64,000 nt of DNA from Paenibacillus terricola. GTDB lineage: Bacteria; Bacillota; Bacilli; Paenibacillales; Paenibacillaceae. The translations under genes were made by a program, and so were the position numbers. Below the pieces are notes generated by a model, which was given only the letters and a program-made list of their open reading frames with translations, was not told the origin of the DNA and searched no databases. Below, piece by piece: positions 56,717 through 64,000 of the stretch (position 1 is the first letter of the stretch; each line of letters begins with the position of its first letter). The stretch is from NCBI RefSeq assembly GCF_014779765.1, contig NZ_JACXZA010000006.1:124001-188000 (forward strand). The letters run 5' to 3'.

Positions 56717-57385
56717 CTATTTATCGTACTTATCGAACGTAAATCCGCCCCAGCCGCCATTGTTGCTGTCCTCGCGGCGCTTCAGTTGATCCTCCTGCTC
56801 TTGCGAATCCCGGTCCTTCTCTTCGTAAGTCTCCACAACCGGATCGGAATCTACGTACGATTCCAGCTCAGGGTCTACAACCTGCGTGGTCGTCTTCGAC
56901 AAAGATGGCTTCATCTTGCCCAGCTCATGGCCGCAATCGGTGCAGTAGCGGGCCATCAGCTCGTTCTCCGTATCACAGTTCGGGCAGATGACGCGAATTT
57001 CGCCGCTCGACATCTCAGGTTTCAGATCTTGTTCCGTTGCGAAACGAGTGCCGCAGTCCGGACAGAACTTGGCGTTCAGCGGGACAACCGTGCCGCAAGC
57101 GCAGGTTTTCTCCAGCTTGATCGCCTGAATCTTAAGATCAATCATTTCAATTTCTTGCTTCATAATCTGCAGCTTCTCGCAGCAAGCCTCAATGACCTCT
57201 GCCGATGCTTCATGCTCCCCGGACAGATGCGCTTCGAATACGGCTTCTCCGATCTGCGAATACAGTTTGCTCATATCTTTCTCGCGCGACGACTTCTGAC
57301 CGTTCAACTTCGCGATCTCAAGCGTTTGCTGTGCTTTACGGGCCGCATCCGAGGCACCTTGCTTCATCTTGTCGAAAATAGACAT
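56717..57385 (-). CDS. Double zinc-ribbon protein
   Basis: A 222-aa cytosolic protein. Residues 1-90 are helical and charged, likely coiled coil (MSIFDKMKQGASDAARKAQQTLEIAKL). Two zinc ribbons follow: CACG...CPDCG (about 94-112) and CPNCD...CTDCG (about 134-152). The tail is acidic and ends in NNGGWGGFTFDKYDK. GGGAGG lies before the ATG. Such proteins are common in Bacillales with unknown function. It may bind nucleic acid or proteins. Confidence 0.85.
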   Translation of the reverse strand: MSIFDKMKQGASDAARKAQQTLEIAKLNGQKSSREKDMSKLYSQIGEAVFEAHLSGEHEASAEVIEACCEKLQIMKQEIEMIDLKIQAIKLEKTCACGTVVPLNAKFCPDCGTRFATEQDLKPEMSSGEIRVICPNCDTENELMARYCTDCGHELGKMKPSLSKTTTQVVDPELESYVDSDPVVETYEEKDRDSQEQEDQLKRREDSNNGGWGGFTFDKYDK

Positions 57386-57490
57386 CTGTATCGCCTCCCT
57401 TTCTCTTCATATAACCGTTACGTCTGCCATTCAATCTGGTTGCACAAACCTGCATCATTCTCAGGAGTTAAGGAGCCGACTCCCCTCCAG

Positions 57491-57535
57491 AAAAAAGACC
57501 TCGCGCTCCACTTCACAGTGGAACTTGAGGTCATT
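57491..57535 (-). terminator. Terminator of ABC-F gene
   Basis: On the minus strand GACCTC pairs with GAGGTC and TTCCACT with AGTGGA inside, followed by TTTTTT. Confidence 0.82.
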
Positions 57536-57551
57536 TCGCGTACGATTAAGC

Positions 57552-59174
57552 TTATTCAGCTGGGTACATACGGGCGCGCATCGCCTGCACATCCGCATTC
57601 TCCAGATACTCGTCGTAAGACATCGTACGGTCGATCAGACCGTTCGGTGTAATCTCGAAGATACGATTCGCTACCGTCTGAACGAACTGATGGTCATGCG
57701 ATGTGAATAACATCGTACCGTCAAAGTCGATCATACCGTTGTTGAGCGCCGTAATCGATTCGAGGTCCAAGTGGTTCGTTGGTTCGTCCATAACGAGTAC
57801 GTTAGAACCGGACAGCATCATCTTGGACAACATGCAGCGAACCTTCTCGCCACCGGACAATACGCTTGCTTTCTTCATGCCTTCATCGCCCGCGAAGAGC
57901 ATGCGGCCCAAGAAACCGCGGATGAACGTCTCATCCTGATCCTTCGAGAATTGACGGAGCCAGTCAACGAGCGTCAGGTCCACGCCATCGAAGTAAGCCG
58001 AGTTATCTTTAGGGAAGTATGCTTGCGTCGTCGTAATGCCCCATTGGAAGGAGCCTTCATCCGGCTCAAGCTCACCCATAATGATCTGGTACAGTACCGT
58101 CTTCGCCAGACCGTTCGGACCAACGAGTGCGATTTTGTCGCCTTTGTTCACCGTAAACGTCAGGTTGTCGAGAATTTTCTCGCCATCGATCGTTTTCGTC
58201 AAGCCTTCTACTAGCAGCAGTTGCTTACCAGCTTCACGCTCTGGCTTGAAGTTGATGAACGGATATTTGCGGTTCGAAGGGCGGATGTCGTCGAGCGAGA
58301 TCTTATCGAGCATCTTCTTACGCGACGTCGCTTGCTTCGACTTCGATTTATTCGCACTGAAGCGCTGAATGAACGCTTGCAGTTCTTTGATCTTGTCTTC
58401 CTTCTTCTTGTTCTGGTCGCGTTGCAGCGTGAGCGCCAGCTGGCTGGACTCATACCAGAAGTCGTAGTTACCGACGTACATTTGGATTTTGCCAAAGTCG
58501 ATATCGGCGATGTGCGTACATACTTGGTTCAAGAAGTGACGGTCATGGCTGACTACGATTACAGTGCCTTCGAATCTCGAAAGGAAGTTCTCGAGCCAGT
58601 GGATCGATTCCATGTCCAAGTGGTTGGTAGGCTCATCGAGCAGCAGAATGTTCGGGCTGCCGAATAGCGCCTGAGCGAGCAATACGCGAACTTTCTCGTT
58701 GCCGCCGAGTTCTTTCATTTGCTTGTCGTGGAGATCCGTGAAGATACCGAGGCCATTCAGCATCTCAGCCGCTTCGGACTCTGCTTCCCAGCCGTTCATC
58801 TCAGCGAATTCAGCTTCGAGTTCACCAGCGCGGATGCCATCCTCGTCCGTGAATTCAGCTTTCGCATAGAGCGCGTTCTTCTCTTGCATAACGTCATAGA
58901 GGCGCTTATGGCCCATCATGACCGTCTCGATGACTGGGAACTCATCGTATTCGTAATGGTTCTGTTTCAGAACCGCCATCCGTTCGCCTGGAGCGATATG
59001 GACTTCGCCTGTATTAGGCTCGATCTCGCCGGATAGAATTTTAAGGAACGTCGACTTACCAGCGCCATTCGCGCCGATCAGACCGTAGCAGTTACCTGGT
59101 GTAAACTTAATATTAACATCCTCGAAGAGCGGTCGCTTACCATAACGAAGCGATACGCCAGTCGTGCTTATCAT
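57552..59174 (-). CDS. ABC-F family ATPase (YkpA/YbiT type)
   Basis: A 540-aa soluble protein with two ABC domains and no membrane helices. Walker A sequences are GANGAGKST and GPNGLAKT. The second is unusual: the canonical Gly before Lys is Ala and Thr follows directly, as in YkpA/YbiT relatives. Signature sequences are LGGNEKVR and LSGGEKVR, and both Walker B motifs end LLDEPTNHLD or VMDEPTNHLD. A linker rich in Lys separates the domains. ABC-F proteins act on ribosomes; this subgroup is translational rather than a known resistance factor. Confidence 0.92.
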   Translation of the reverse strand: MISTTGVSLRYGKRPLFEDVNIKFTPGNCYGLIGANGAGKSTFLKILSGEIEPNTGEVHIAPGERMAVLKQNHYEYDEFPVIETVMMGHKRLYDVMQEKNALYAKAEFTDEDGIRAGELEAEFAEMNGWEAESEAAEMLNGLGIFTDLHDKQMKELGGNEKVRVLLAQALFGSPNILLLDEPTNHLDMESIHWLENFLSRFEGTVIVVSHDRHFLNQVCTHIADIDFGKIQMYVGNYDFWYESSQLALTLQRDQNKKKEDKIKELQAFIQRFSANKSKSKQATSRKKMLDKISLDDIRPSNRKYPFINFKPEREAGKQLLLVEGLTKTIDGEKILDNLTFTVNKGDKIALVGPNGLAKTVLYQIIMGELEPDEGSFQWGITTTQAYFPKDNSAYFDGVDLTLVDWLRQFSKDQDETFIRGFLGRMLFAGDEGMKKASVLSGGEKVRCMLSKMMLSGSNVLVMDEPTNHLDLESITALNNGMIDFDGTMLFTSHDHQFVQTVANRIFEITPNGLIDRTMSYDEYLENADVQAMRARMYPAE

Positions 59175-59370
59175 TGATTTAATCCCGTCCTCTCAAACGT
59201 GTTCATCAGGTTATTATAGCACAGAAACGCTCGTTCGTCATAACGAGTGCGATTGGGATAAACTGTTCTTTTGCAAATTTGTTATTAAACTTGTTCATCT
59301 CTCCCCCTCCGTCTCTGTCTGCGTCCATTATCATCCAGGGAATTCCAGCCAGCAACAGGATCATGCTAAT

Positions 59371-59413
59371 CAAAAAAAGCTTTCCAGCCGACTGCTCAGC
59401 CAGAAAGCTATGG
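59371..59413 (-). terminator. Terminator of Gfo/Idh/MocA gene
   Basis: AGCTTTC and GAAAGCT arms with a wobble-paired inner stem around GCAG, followed by seven T on the minus strand. The remaining part of the 59175-59438 gap shows nothing else. Confidence 0.8.
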
Positions 59414-59438
59414 ATGACATGCATATAATAGATGCCGC

Positions 59439-60518
59439 TTAGTCCCAGCTAAGCTTCACTTCGCCGCCGTTGGCCGACGATTCGTAGATGGCATCCAGAA
59501 TCCGATTGTTCGTATAGCCCGTAATAACGGACGAAATCGGCATCGTACCTTCTTGGATAGACGTGATAAAATGTCTCGCAACCAGCTCACGCTCATTAAC
59601 GCTGTCCAACGGCTCGATTGCCTGCTTCACCACTTCATCGTTCTCGTGCTTCACAAGCGTCGCCGCATTGCCAATGATCGATACGCCCGCTTCCGTACCC
59701 ATCAAATGAATAAACGGCTCATCGGTCAGATCCGCAGCATGCGCTGCCCAGCTAACGTCGAGTGACAGCGTTGCTCCGTTGTCCAGCTTGATAAGCGCCG
59801 TAGCCAAGTCTTCAACGTCATACTTGCCGTCCCAGTTCGGCGTCCCCCAAGTGCCAATGCCGCGCTTATGCGGACCGAACTCGGAATAAGTCGTGCCGAA
59901 TACGGATACCGGCTTCGGGCTATCAACGAAATGCAGCGACAGGTCGAGCATATGAACGCCGATATCGATCAGCGGACCGCCGCCAGCCATGTCCATTTGG
60001 GTGAACCAGGAGCCCCAGCCCGGGATCCCTTTTTTGCGGAGCCAACCCGTCTTAATGTTGTAAATACGTCCGAGAGCGCCATCATCGATCAAGGCTTTCA
60101 CTGCGCGGGCCAGACCCGTGAAGCGCATTTGCTGCGCAATCATGACCGTCTTGCCCGTACGCCGCTGGGCATCGACGATCTCTTTCGCCTTCGCCGAGCT
60201 GATCGCCATCGGCTTCTCGAGCAGCACATGCTTACCCGCTTCCAAGGCAGCAATCGTCAGAGGTGCGTGGAACTGGTTCGGCACTGCAACGACAACCGCA
60301 TCGATGTCAGGATCAGCGATCAGTGCTTCTGGAGACACGTGTACGGTCTTGATCGAATGTTCTTCTGCACGTTTCTCCGCTAGCGGCAAATACGTGTCGG
60401 TTACAGCGCTAAGCTCTGCCACGTCGCCCAACTTATTCAAGGTTTCCATATGAACGGCGCCGATTGCACCAGCACCGATAATGCCGAAACGAATACGGGA
60501 TGGAGAATTAATCGTCAT
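59439..60518 (-). CDS. Gfo/Idh/MocA family oxidoreductase
   Basis: A 359-aa NAD(P)-dependent sugar or inositol dehydrogenase-like enzyme. The N-terminal Rossmann fold has GIIGAGAIGAVH (12-23), and the family motif EKP lies in HVLLEKPMAIS. The C-terminal half is the substrate domain with GGGPLIDIGVHMLDL containing the catalytic Asp-x3-His. GGAGG lies before the ATG. Its substrate is unknown and no partner genes are adjacent. Confidence 0.92.
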   Translation of the reverse strand: MTINSPSRIRFGIIGAGAIGAVHMETLNKLGDVAELSAVTDTYLPLAEKRAEEHSIKTVHVSPEALIADPDIDAVVVAVPNQFHAPLTIAALEAGKHVLLEKPMAISSAKAKEIVDAQRRTGKTVMIAQQMRFTGLARAVKALIDDGALGRIYNIKTGWLRKKGIPGWGSWFTQMDMAGGGPLIDIGVHMLDLSLHFVDSPKPVSVFGTTYSEFGPHKRGIGTWGTPNWDGKYDVEDLATALIKLDNGATLSLDVSWAAHAADLTDEPFIHLMGTEAGVSIIGNAATLVKHENDEVVKQAIEPLDSVNERELVARHFITSIQEGTMPISSVITGYTNNRILDAIYESSANGGEVKLSWD

Positions 60519-60724
60519 AGTTGTATGCCTCCGATTTGGAATATACGTTTATTATAACCTTATGAAGCAAACGGTTGCACTGCGCCTAATTGGTGTTGTT
60601 TTGTCCGAATTTGCTGCGTTATTTACTTTATTATCAAAAGTTCGTCGATATGATCCGTTCGCATCCCAACTCAAGATCGGGTAAACTACTCATGACGAAC
60701 ATCTAATGATTGGAGGACTATTCC

Positions 60725-61879
60725 ATGAAATTGTTATCGATAGAGCCAACGCCAAGCCCGAATTCAATGAAGCTGAACGTCGACGAGACACTGCCTCGCG
60801 GACATCGACATACATACCTGCCGGATAAATCCGAAGGCGCATCGGAGATCATTCGAGCACTGCTCGCCATCAATGGGGTCAAAAGCCTATTCCGTACCGC
60901 GGATTTCATCGCCCTAGATCGGAAGCCGAATGCGGACTGGCAGAGCATACTGTCCGAAGCCCGGCGGTTGCTAGCTGGTGACGACGCAGACGCTTCAACT
61001 GCAATCGGGGCGGCTCCGTCCGCTGACGGCTTCGGTGAAGCGCATGTACTCGTGCAATTCTACCGCGGCATTCCGATGCAGATACGGGTACGAATCGGTG
61101 AGCGCGAAGTGCGTGCTGCAATGGGACAGCGCTTCACCGATGCCGTGCAGGCGGCAGCCGGCACGACGTTCATACGGGAGCGCAAGCTTGAGGAGTTCGG
61201 CATTCGTTACGGCGAACCGGAAGAAATCGCAGCCGATATTGTACGCGAGCTTGAAGCGGCGTATACGGAGGAGCGGGTCGCTTCGCTGGTAGCGGCTTCG
61301 CAGGCGCAAGGCCCGGATGCAGTCGTAGAAGCACCGATTCGTCCTACCCCGCTGACAGCCGAAGAGGTTCTTGCGAAGTTCGACGCTGCCGATTGGCAGG
61401 AGCGTTATGCCGCGCTGGATCGACTGGCCGAGTCGACGCCGGAGGCGCTGCCGATGCTGCAGCGTGCGCTTGCGGACGAGAACGCATCGATCCGCCGCCT
61501 TGCCGTCGTCTATCTGGGCGACCTTCGCAGCGCAGAGGCTATGCCACTGTTGTTCACAGCGCTGAAGGACAAGTCTGTATCCGTCCGCCGCACGGCTGGC
61601 GATACATTGTCCGACATCGGCGATCCTGCGGCGATCGAGCCAATGATCGAGTCGCTGCGCGACAAGAACAAGCTTGTACGCTGGCGCGCAGCTCGATTCC
61701 TCTACGAAGCAGGCGACGAGCGCGCTCTGGATGTGCTGCGCGAAGCCGAGAAAGACGCCGAATTCGAAATCTCGCTGCAGGCGAGAATGGCTGTCGAGCG
61801 CATCGAGCGCGGCGAGGAAGCGGCCGGCTCCGTCTGGCAGCAAATGACGCAGCGCAATCGCGGAGGCGACGCGGAGTAA
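60725..61879 (+). CDS. cvfC: Conserved virulence factor C-like (NfuN + HEAT repeats)
   Basis: A 384-aa cytosolic protein. Residues 1-90 form a Nfu_N/scaffold-like domain (LLSIEPTPSPNSMKLNVDETLP, then LFRTADFIALDRK). Residues about 215-384 hold HEAT-like repeats (ASIRRLAVVYLGDLRSAEAMPLLFTALKDK, SVRRTAGDTLSDIGDPAAIEPMIESL). This architecture is that of CvfC, first noted in Staphylococcus; its biochemical function is unsettled, with a possible link to Fe-S assembly. The ATG at 60725 follows GGAGG by 8 bases; five upstream codons are open. Confidence 0.86.
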   Translation: MKLLSIEPTPSPNSMKLNVDETLPRGHRHTYLPDKSEGASEIIRALLAINGVKSLFRTADFIALDRKPNADWQSILSEARRLLAGDDADASTAIGAAPSADGFGEAHVLVQFYRGIPMQIRVRIGEREVRAAMGQRFTDAVQAAAGTTFIRERKLEEFGIRYGEPEEIAADIVRELEAAYTEERVASLVAASQAQGPDAVVEAPIRPTPLTAEEVLAKFDAADWQERYAALDRLAESTPEALPMLQRALADENASIRRLAVVYLGDLRSAEAMPLLFTALKDKSVSVRRTAGDTLSDIGDPAAIEPMIESLRDKNKLVRWRAARFLYEAGDERALDVLREAEKDAEFEISLQARMAVERIERGEEAAGSVWQQMTQRNRGGDAE

Positions 61880-61990
61880 CCGAAAGTGGAAATTGCAGTT
61901 GCAGATGCATATTCAGGTGCTGTAACGGACTCAGATAACGGACCGATACAATTTGCGAAGCAATCGGATGATAATCGATGCGGCAAGAAA

Positions 61991-62047
61991 CTTGTAATCA
62001 ACTTGTAATAAACGTCTCAGGTTCATTTCAGCTTCTGCCCGCATACT
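61991..62047 (+). promoter_or_regulatory. Pho-box promoter of small RNA candidate 1
   Basis: Four 11-base-phased repeats, cTTGTAATCAA (61991), cTTGTAATAAA (62002), cGTCTCAGGTT (62013) and cATTTCAGCTT (62024), end about 8 bases before a CATACT -10 (62042-62047). No -35 box is present, as expected for a PhoB/PhoP-activated promoter. Confidence 0.6.
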
Positions 62048-62053
62048 AACAGA

Positions 62054-62120
62054 CAAGACCCCCCTTTATGAAATAGATATTGAACAGCCTGCGGCAATCG
62101 GTGCCGCAGGCTACTTTTTT
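62054..62120 (+). ncRNA. Small RNA candidate 1 of 3 (Pho-box driven)
   Basis: Predicted transcript of about 67 bases ending in a terminator (AGCCTGCGGC/GCCGCAGGCT then ACTTTTTT, 62086-62120). The body contains GACCCCCCTTTATG followed by AAATAGATATTGA, both conserved in the two following copies. A C-rich loop of this kind is typical of Gram-positive base-pairing RNAs that target ribosome sites. An ATG-AAA-TAG minimal ORF is also conserved. Confidence 0.55.
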
Positions 62121-62176
62121 GCCCTTACATCGGTATTGCGTCATGGATGCTGCCTATGTAACAGAGTTGATGCGAC

Positions 62177-62233
62177 ATTGTCACAGACTTGTAATAACCG
62201 TTTCAGGTTCCTTTCAGCTTCGCCCAGCATAAT
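62177..62233 (+). promoter_or_regulatory. Pho-box promoter of small RNA candidate 2
   Basis: Four 11-base repeats at 62177, 62188 (cTTGTAATAAC), 62199 (cGTTTCAGGTT) and 62210 (cCTTTCAGCTT), then -10 CATAAT at 62228-62233; same geometry as copy 1. Confidence 0.6.
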
Positions 62234-62239
62234 AAGTAA

Positions 62240-62302
62240 CAAGACCCCCTTATGAAATAGATATTGAGCCTGCGGCGTTCGGTTGCCGCAGGCTACTTTT
62301 TT
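62240..62302 (+). ncRNA. Small RNA candidate 2 of 3
   Basis: About 63 bases with GACCCCCTTATG, the conserved AAATAGATATTGA and terminator AGCCTGCGGC/GCCGCAGGCT plus ACTTTTTT. It lies 182-186 bases from the other copies. Confidence 0.55.
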
Positions 62303-62358
62303 GCCTTCTATATGGTTTAGCGTCATGAATGCTGCCTATGTAACAAAGCTGATGCGAC

Positions 62359-62415
62359 ATTGTCACAGACTTGTAATAACCGTTTCAGCTTCCTTTCAGC
62401 TTCGCCCAGCATAAT
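62359..62415 (+). promoter_or_regulatory. Pho-box promoter of small RNA candidate 3
   Basis: Repeats at 62359, 62370, 62381 and 62392, and -10 CATAAT at 62410-62415, nearly identical to copy 2. Confidence 0.6.
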
Positions 62416-62421
62416 AAGTGA

Positions 62422-62488
62422 CAAGACCCCCCTTTATGAAATAGATATTGAAAAGCCTGCGGCGATCGGTGCCGCAGGCTACTTTTTT
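62422..62488 (+). ncRNA. Small RNA candidate 3 of 3
   Basis: About 67 bases with GACCCCCCTTTATG, AAATAGATATTGA and the terminator at 62453-62488. Sequence between the copies (the variable tail after each terminator) is less conserved than the promoter and body. Confidence 0.55.
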
Positions 62489-62596
62489 GTATATAACCAA
62501 ACGGGTATTGAAATCATTACTGACTTGGTTAAAATTTCAAATAGAGTGAATTAACTTAAAAGTGAGTTTTCACAACCTCTAAAGGAGCGTATCTCC

Positions 62597-63022
62597 ATGC
62601 TTATCGGCAAACATTCCAGCAAGCTGCTAGGCTTGCTCGTCTTGTTCATTTTCTTATTCGGTTATCTGACCTATGAGAAGTTTGATCTTTATTTCTCGCT
62701 GGCCCCCTCTGAGAACCGCGGCTTGAAGCTTTTCTTATCCATATGTAATTTGATCTTTGTCTTATATTTGTTTAGTCTCTTCCGACTTCTGTATTTCAAG
62801 AAGAACACCGTGGAATGGAAGCAAGGATATCTCTATCTCAATGGGTCACGCGTTATATTGGGCTTCCAGTCGATTACGAGACTTGATCCATCGATGCTGA
62901 ACATCAAATTTAATTCGTTATGGAGCATGAAGGTGCTTGGCGAACCATCTGAGATTACAGCATTCATCAACCAAGCAGCGCAGGACTTCCCGGCAAAAGT
63001 AAGTAAACTCGACAACGTTTAA
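62597..63022 (+). CDS. Small two-helix membrane protein
   Basis: A 141-aa protein with two predicted membrane helices (about 8-26 and 45-67) and a cytosolic or wall-facing domain of about 70 residues ending DNV. No family recognised; the second half (WKQGYLYLNGSRVILGFQSITRL) resembles PH-like or DUF membrane-associated domains only in style. AAAGGAG lies 9 bases before the ATG. It follows the small RNA candidates by about 110 bases; any link is untested. Confidence 0.7.
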   Translation: MLIGKHSSKLLGLLVLFIFLFGYLTYEKFDLYFSLAPSENRGLKLFLSICNLIFVLYLFSLFRLLYFKKNTVEWKQGYLYLNGSRVILGFQSITRLDPSMLNIKFNSLWSMKVLGEPSEITAFINQAAQDFPAKVSKLDNV

Positions 63023-63110
63023 TGATATGGTTGATATTTACATTTACGAACATTAGTTCTATTATAAGAGATGGTTGCAAAGTTCGAAGGATCACTGGAG
63101 GCTGATTAGG

Positions 63111-63809
63111 CTGAAATATTTCATCGTTACCGGTTCATCGCGTGGTATTGGAAGAGCCTTATCCGAGAAGCTTCTGTCATCAGACCACCATCTGTTATGC
63201 ATATCAAGAGAAGTGAATCATGAATTAGTCGCTTTAGCCGAATCCAAGAATGCACCGATTGATTACTTTCCTATTGATTTGATCAATGTGCATGAAATCG
63301 ACGCTTTAATGAAACGAATCATCGGGACCATTGATGAATCCGCTATCCAATCCATCTATTTGGTTAATAATGCAGCAGTGGTTCAACCTGTTGAAGTTTC
63401 AAGCGGAAGCGAACCTAACGACATCATCGCTCATATGAACATTAACTTAGTTGCACCCATGCTCTTAACGTCGAGTTTCATCAAGTATACCGAGCCGTTC
63501 AAGGTCGATAAGCGGATCATGAACATTTCATCCGGTCTGTCCTTTAACTTGAAACCTATGCTAAGCTGCTACTCTACTTCTAAAGCAGGGCTCGAAACAT
63601 TCGTAAAGGCAATCGGAGTCGAACAAAGGGACGTCAGAATCATGGGTGTTCGACCTGGCGCAACCGATACTCGCATGTACGAACAATCGGTGATCACGGA
63701 TAAAAGCGCAGGTACAATCAAGTTAGCCAGTACAAGCTATGCGGCAGACCGAATAATAACCTTCCTATTCGACAGATTCGAGCACGGCAAAGTTGTCAAA
63801 GGGTGGTAA
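63111..63809 (+). CDS. Short-chain dehydrogenase/reductase (YueD/benzil-reductase-like)
   Basis: A 232-aa SDR. NADP-binding is FIVTGSSRGIGRAL, then YLVNNAAVV, catalytic Ser in IMNISSG, and Tyr-x3-Lys in SCYSTSKAGLET. The pattern LKYFIVTGSSRGIG is closest to YueD-type benzil reductases. The start is unusual: the best placed codon is CTG at 63111, 9 bases after GGAGG; the only standard alternative is a TTG at 63075 without a good site. Substrate unknown. Confidence 0.82.
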   Translation: MKYFIVTGSSRGIGRALSEKLLSSDHHLLCISREVNHELVALAESKNAPIDYFPIDLINVHEIDALMKRIIGTIDESAIQSIYLVNNAAVVQPVEVSSGSEPNDIIAHMNINLVAPMLLTSSFIKYTEPFKVDKRIMNISSGLSFNLKPMLSCYSTSKAGLETFVKAIGVEQRDVRIMGVRPGATDTRMYEQSVITDKSAGTIKLASTSYAADRIITFLFDRFEHGKVVKGW

Positions 63810-63840
63810 CATCAGAATTTTTACATAGGCATTACAAGAA

Positions 63841-63880
63841 ACGGCCTAATCATCTCCACACGGAGCGCGACTAGGCCGTA
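63841..63880. terminator. Hairpin between SDR and the right-edge gene
   Basis: ACGGCCTA and TAGGCCGT pair at 63841-63879 with a CTCC/GGAG inner stem; probably a shared terminator for the convergent genes, with a weak T tract on the minus side. Confidence 0.6.
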
Positions 63881-63892
63881 TTATCATACCTC

Positions 63893-64000
63893 TTATGCAG
63901 TAAGCTTCAGTTCCAGCAATACTGAGCCGTCGGTACCGTAAGGTGTGCTCCGTACCTGATAACCGTCGCGGATGCCCGCCTGCCGAACGGCGGCGCGAAT
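63893..64000 (-). CDS. C-terminal end of an unidentified protein (partial)
   Basis: Thirty-five residues before a TAA stop at 63893-63895, running off the right edge: ...QAGIRDGYQVRSTPYGTDGSV and LLELKLTA. No family can be assigned from so little. The open frame, the reasonable codon use and the upstream hairpin support a real convergent gene. Confidence 0.5.
   Translation of the reverse strand: MRAAVRQAGIRDGYQVRSTPYGTDGSVLLELKLTA

Noticed and set aside
59206-59424. 72-aa minus-strand frame with a hydrophobic segment
   Set aside because: It overlaps the oxidoreductase terminator hairpin and has no convincing ribosome site.

Overview
The window looks like a chromosomal segment of a spore-forming Paenibacillaceae bacterium (Paenibacillus or a close relative). 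This rests on the gene families present: a paeninodin-type lasso precursor, KapB of the sporulation phosphorelay, a YesM/YesN-type two-component pair, CvfC, an ABC-F protein of the YkpA type and a Gram-positive CpsB/C/D-type polysaccharide module. Strong AGGAGG ribosome binding sites and many palindromic intergenic repeats fit the same group. No rRNA, tRNA, insertion sequence, phage or CRISPR array was found.

Layout. (1) 1-4803, minus strand: part of a lasso-peptide locus, with a precursor carrying an unusually long 40-residue core, the asparagine-synthetase-like cyclase, a nucleotidyltransferase and a glycosyltransferase. It runs off the left edge. (2) 4825-23325, minus strand: a large exopolysaccharide (EPS) locus. 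It holds phosphatase, chain-length and tyrosine-kinase regulators; GalU; a priming transferase; GDP-fucose genes (gmd, fcl, manC); UDP-glucuronate and UDP-galacturonate genes; glycosyltransferases including a PssD/PssE pair; a TupA-like ATP-grasp enzyme; a beta-propeller protein; Wzx and Wzy. (3) 23.6-24.9 kb: a divergent XRE-type regulator, then a small minus-strand unit with two tiny paralogous proteins. The promoter of that unit is almost a copy of the lasso cyclase promoter. (4) 25-31.3 kb: gltB and a secreted SGNH hydrolase. (5) 31.5-35.4 kb: arrays of one 51-bp palindromic repeat on both sides of a tetR-pip operon. (6) 35.5-42.4 kb: kapB, a UgtP-like glycosyltransferase, a malic enzyme, a 5'-nucleotidase, a GNAT protein and two small membrane-protein genes. 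(7) 42.6-53.2 kb: an alpha-xyloside uptake and hydrolysis locus (ABC importer without ATPase, two-component system, GH31 enzyme, divergent AraC regulator). (8) 53.4-64 kb: a cell-wall NlpC/P60 hydrolase, a CDF metal transporter, a GNAT plus 52-aa protein pair, a zinc-ribbon protein, an ABC-F protein, a Gfo/Idh/MocA oxidoreductase, CvfC, three tandem Pho-box-driven small RNA candidates, a small membrane protein and an SDR.

How it works together. The EPS genes form a Wzx/Wzy-type pathway for a polymer expected to contain fucose and uronic acids, tuned by the CpsB/C/D phosphorylation module and probably by the adjacent XRE regulator. The lasso genes sit directly downstream of manC and may share sugar-nucleotide supply. 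Two promoters 22 kb apart, one before the lasso cyclase and one before the small paralogous proteins, match at 35 of 43 positions and carry the same inverted repeat, so a shared regulator is likely. The most unusual signals are the long-core lasso peptide with its possible tail glycosylation, this shared promoter element, and the triplicated sRNA-like units with 11-bp-phased Pho boxes and a conserved C-rich motif.
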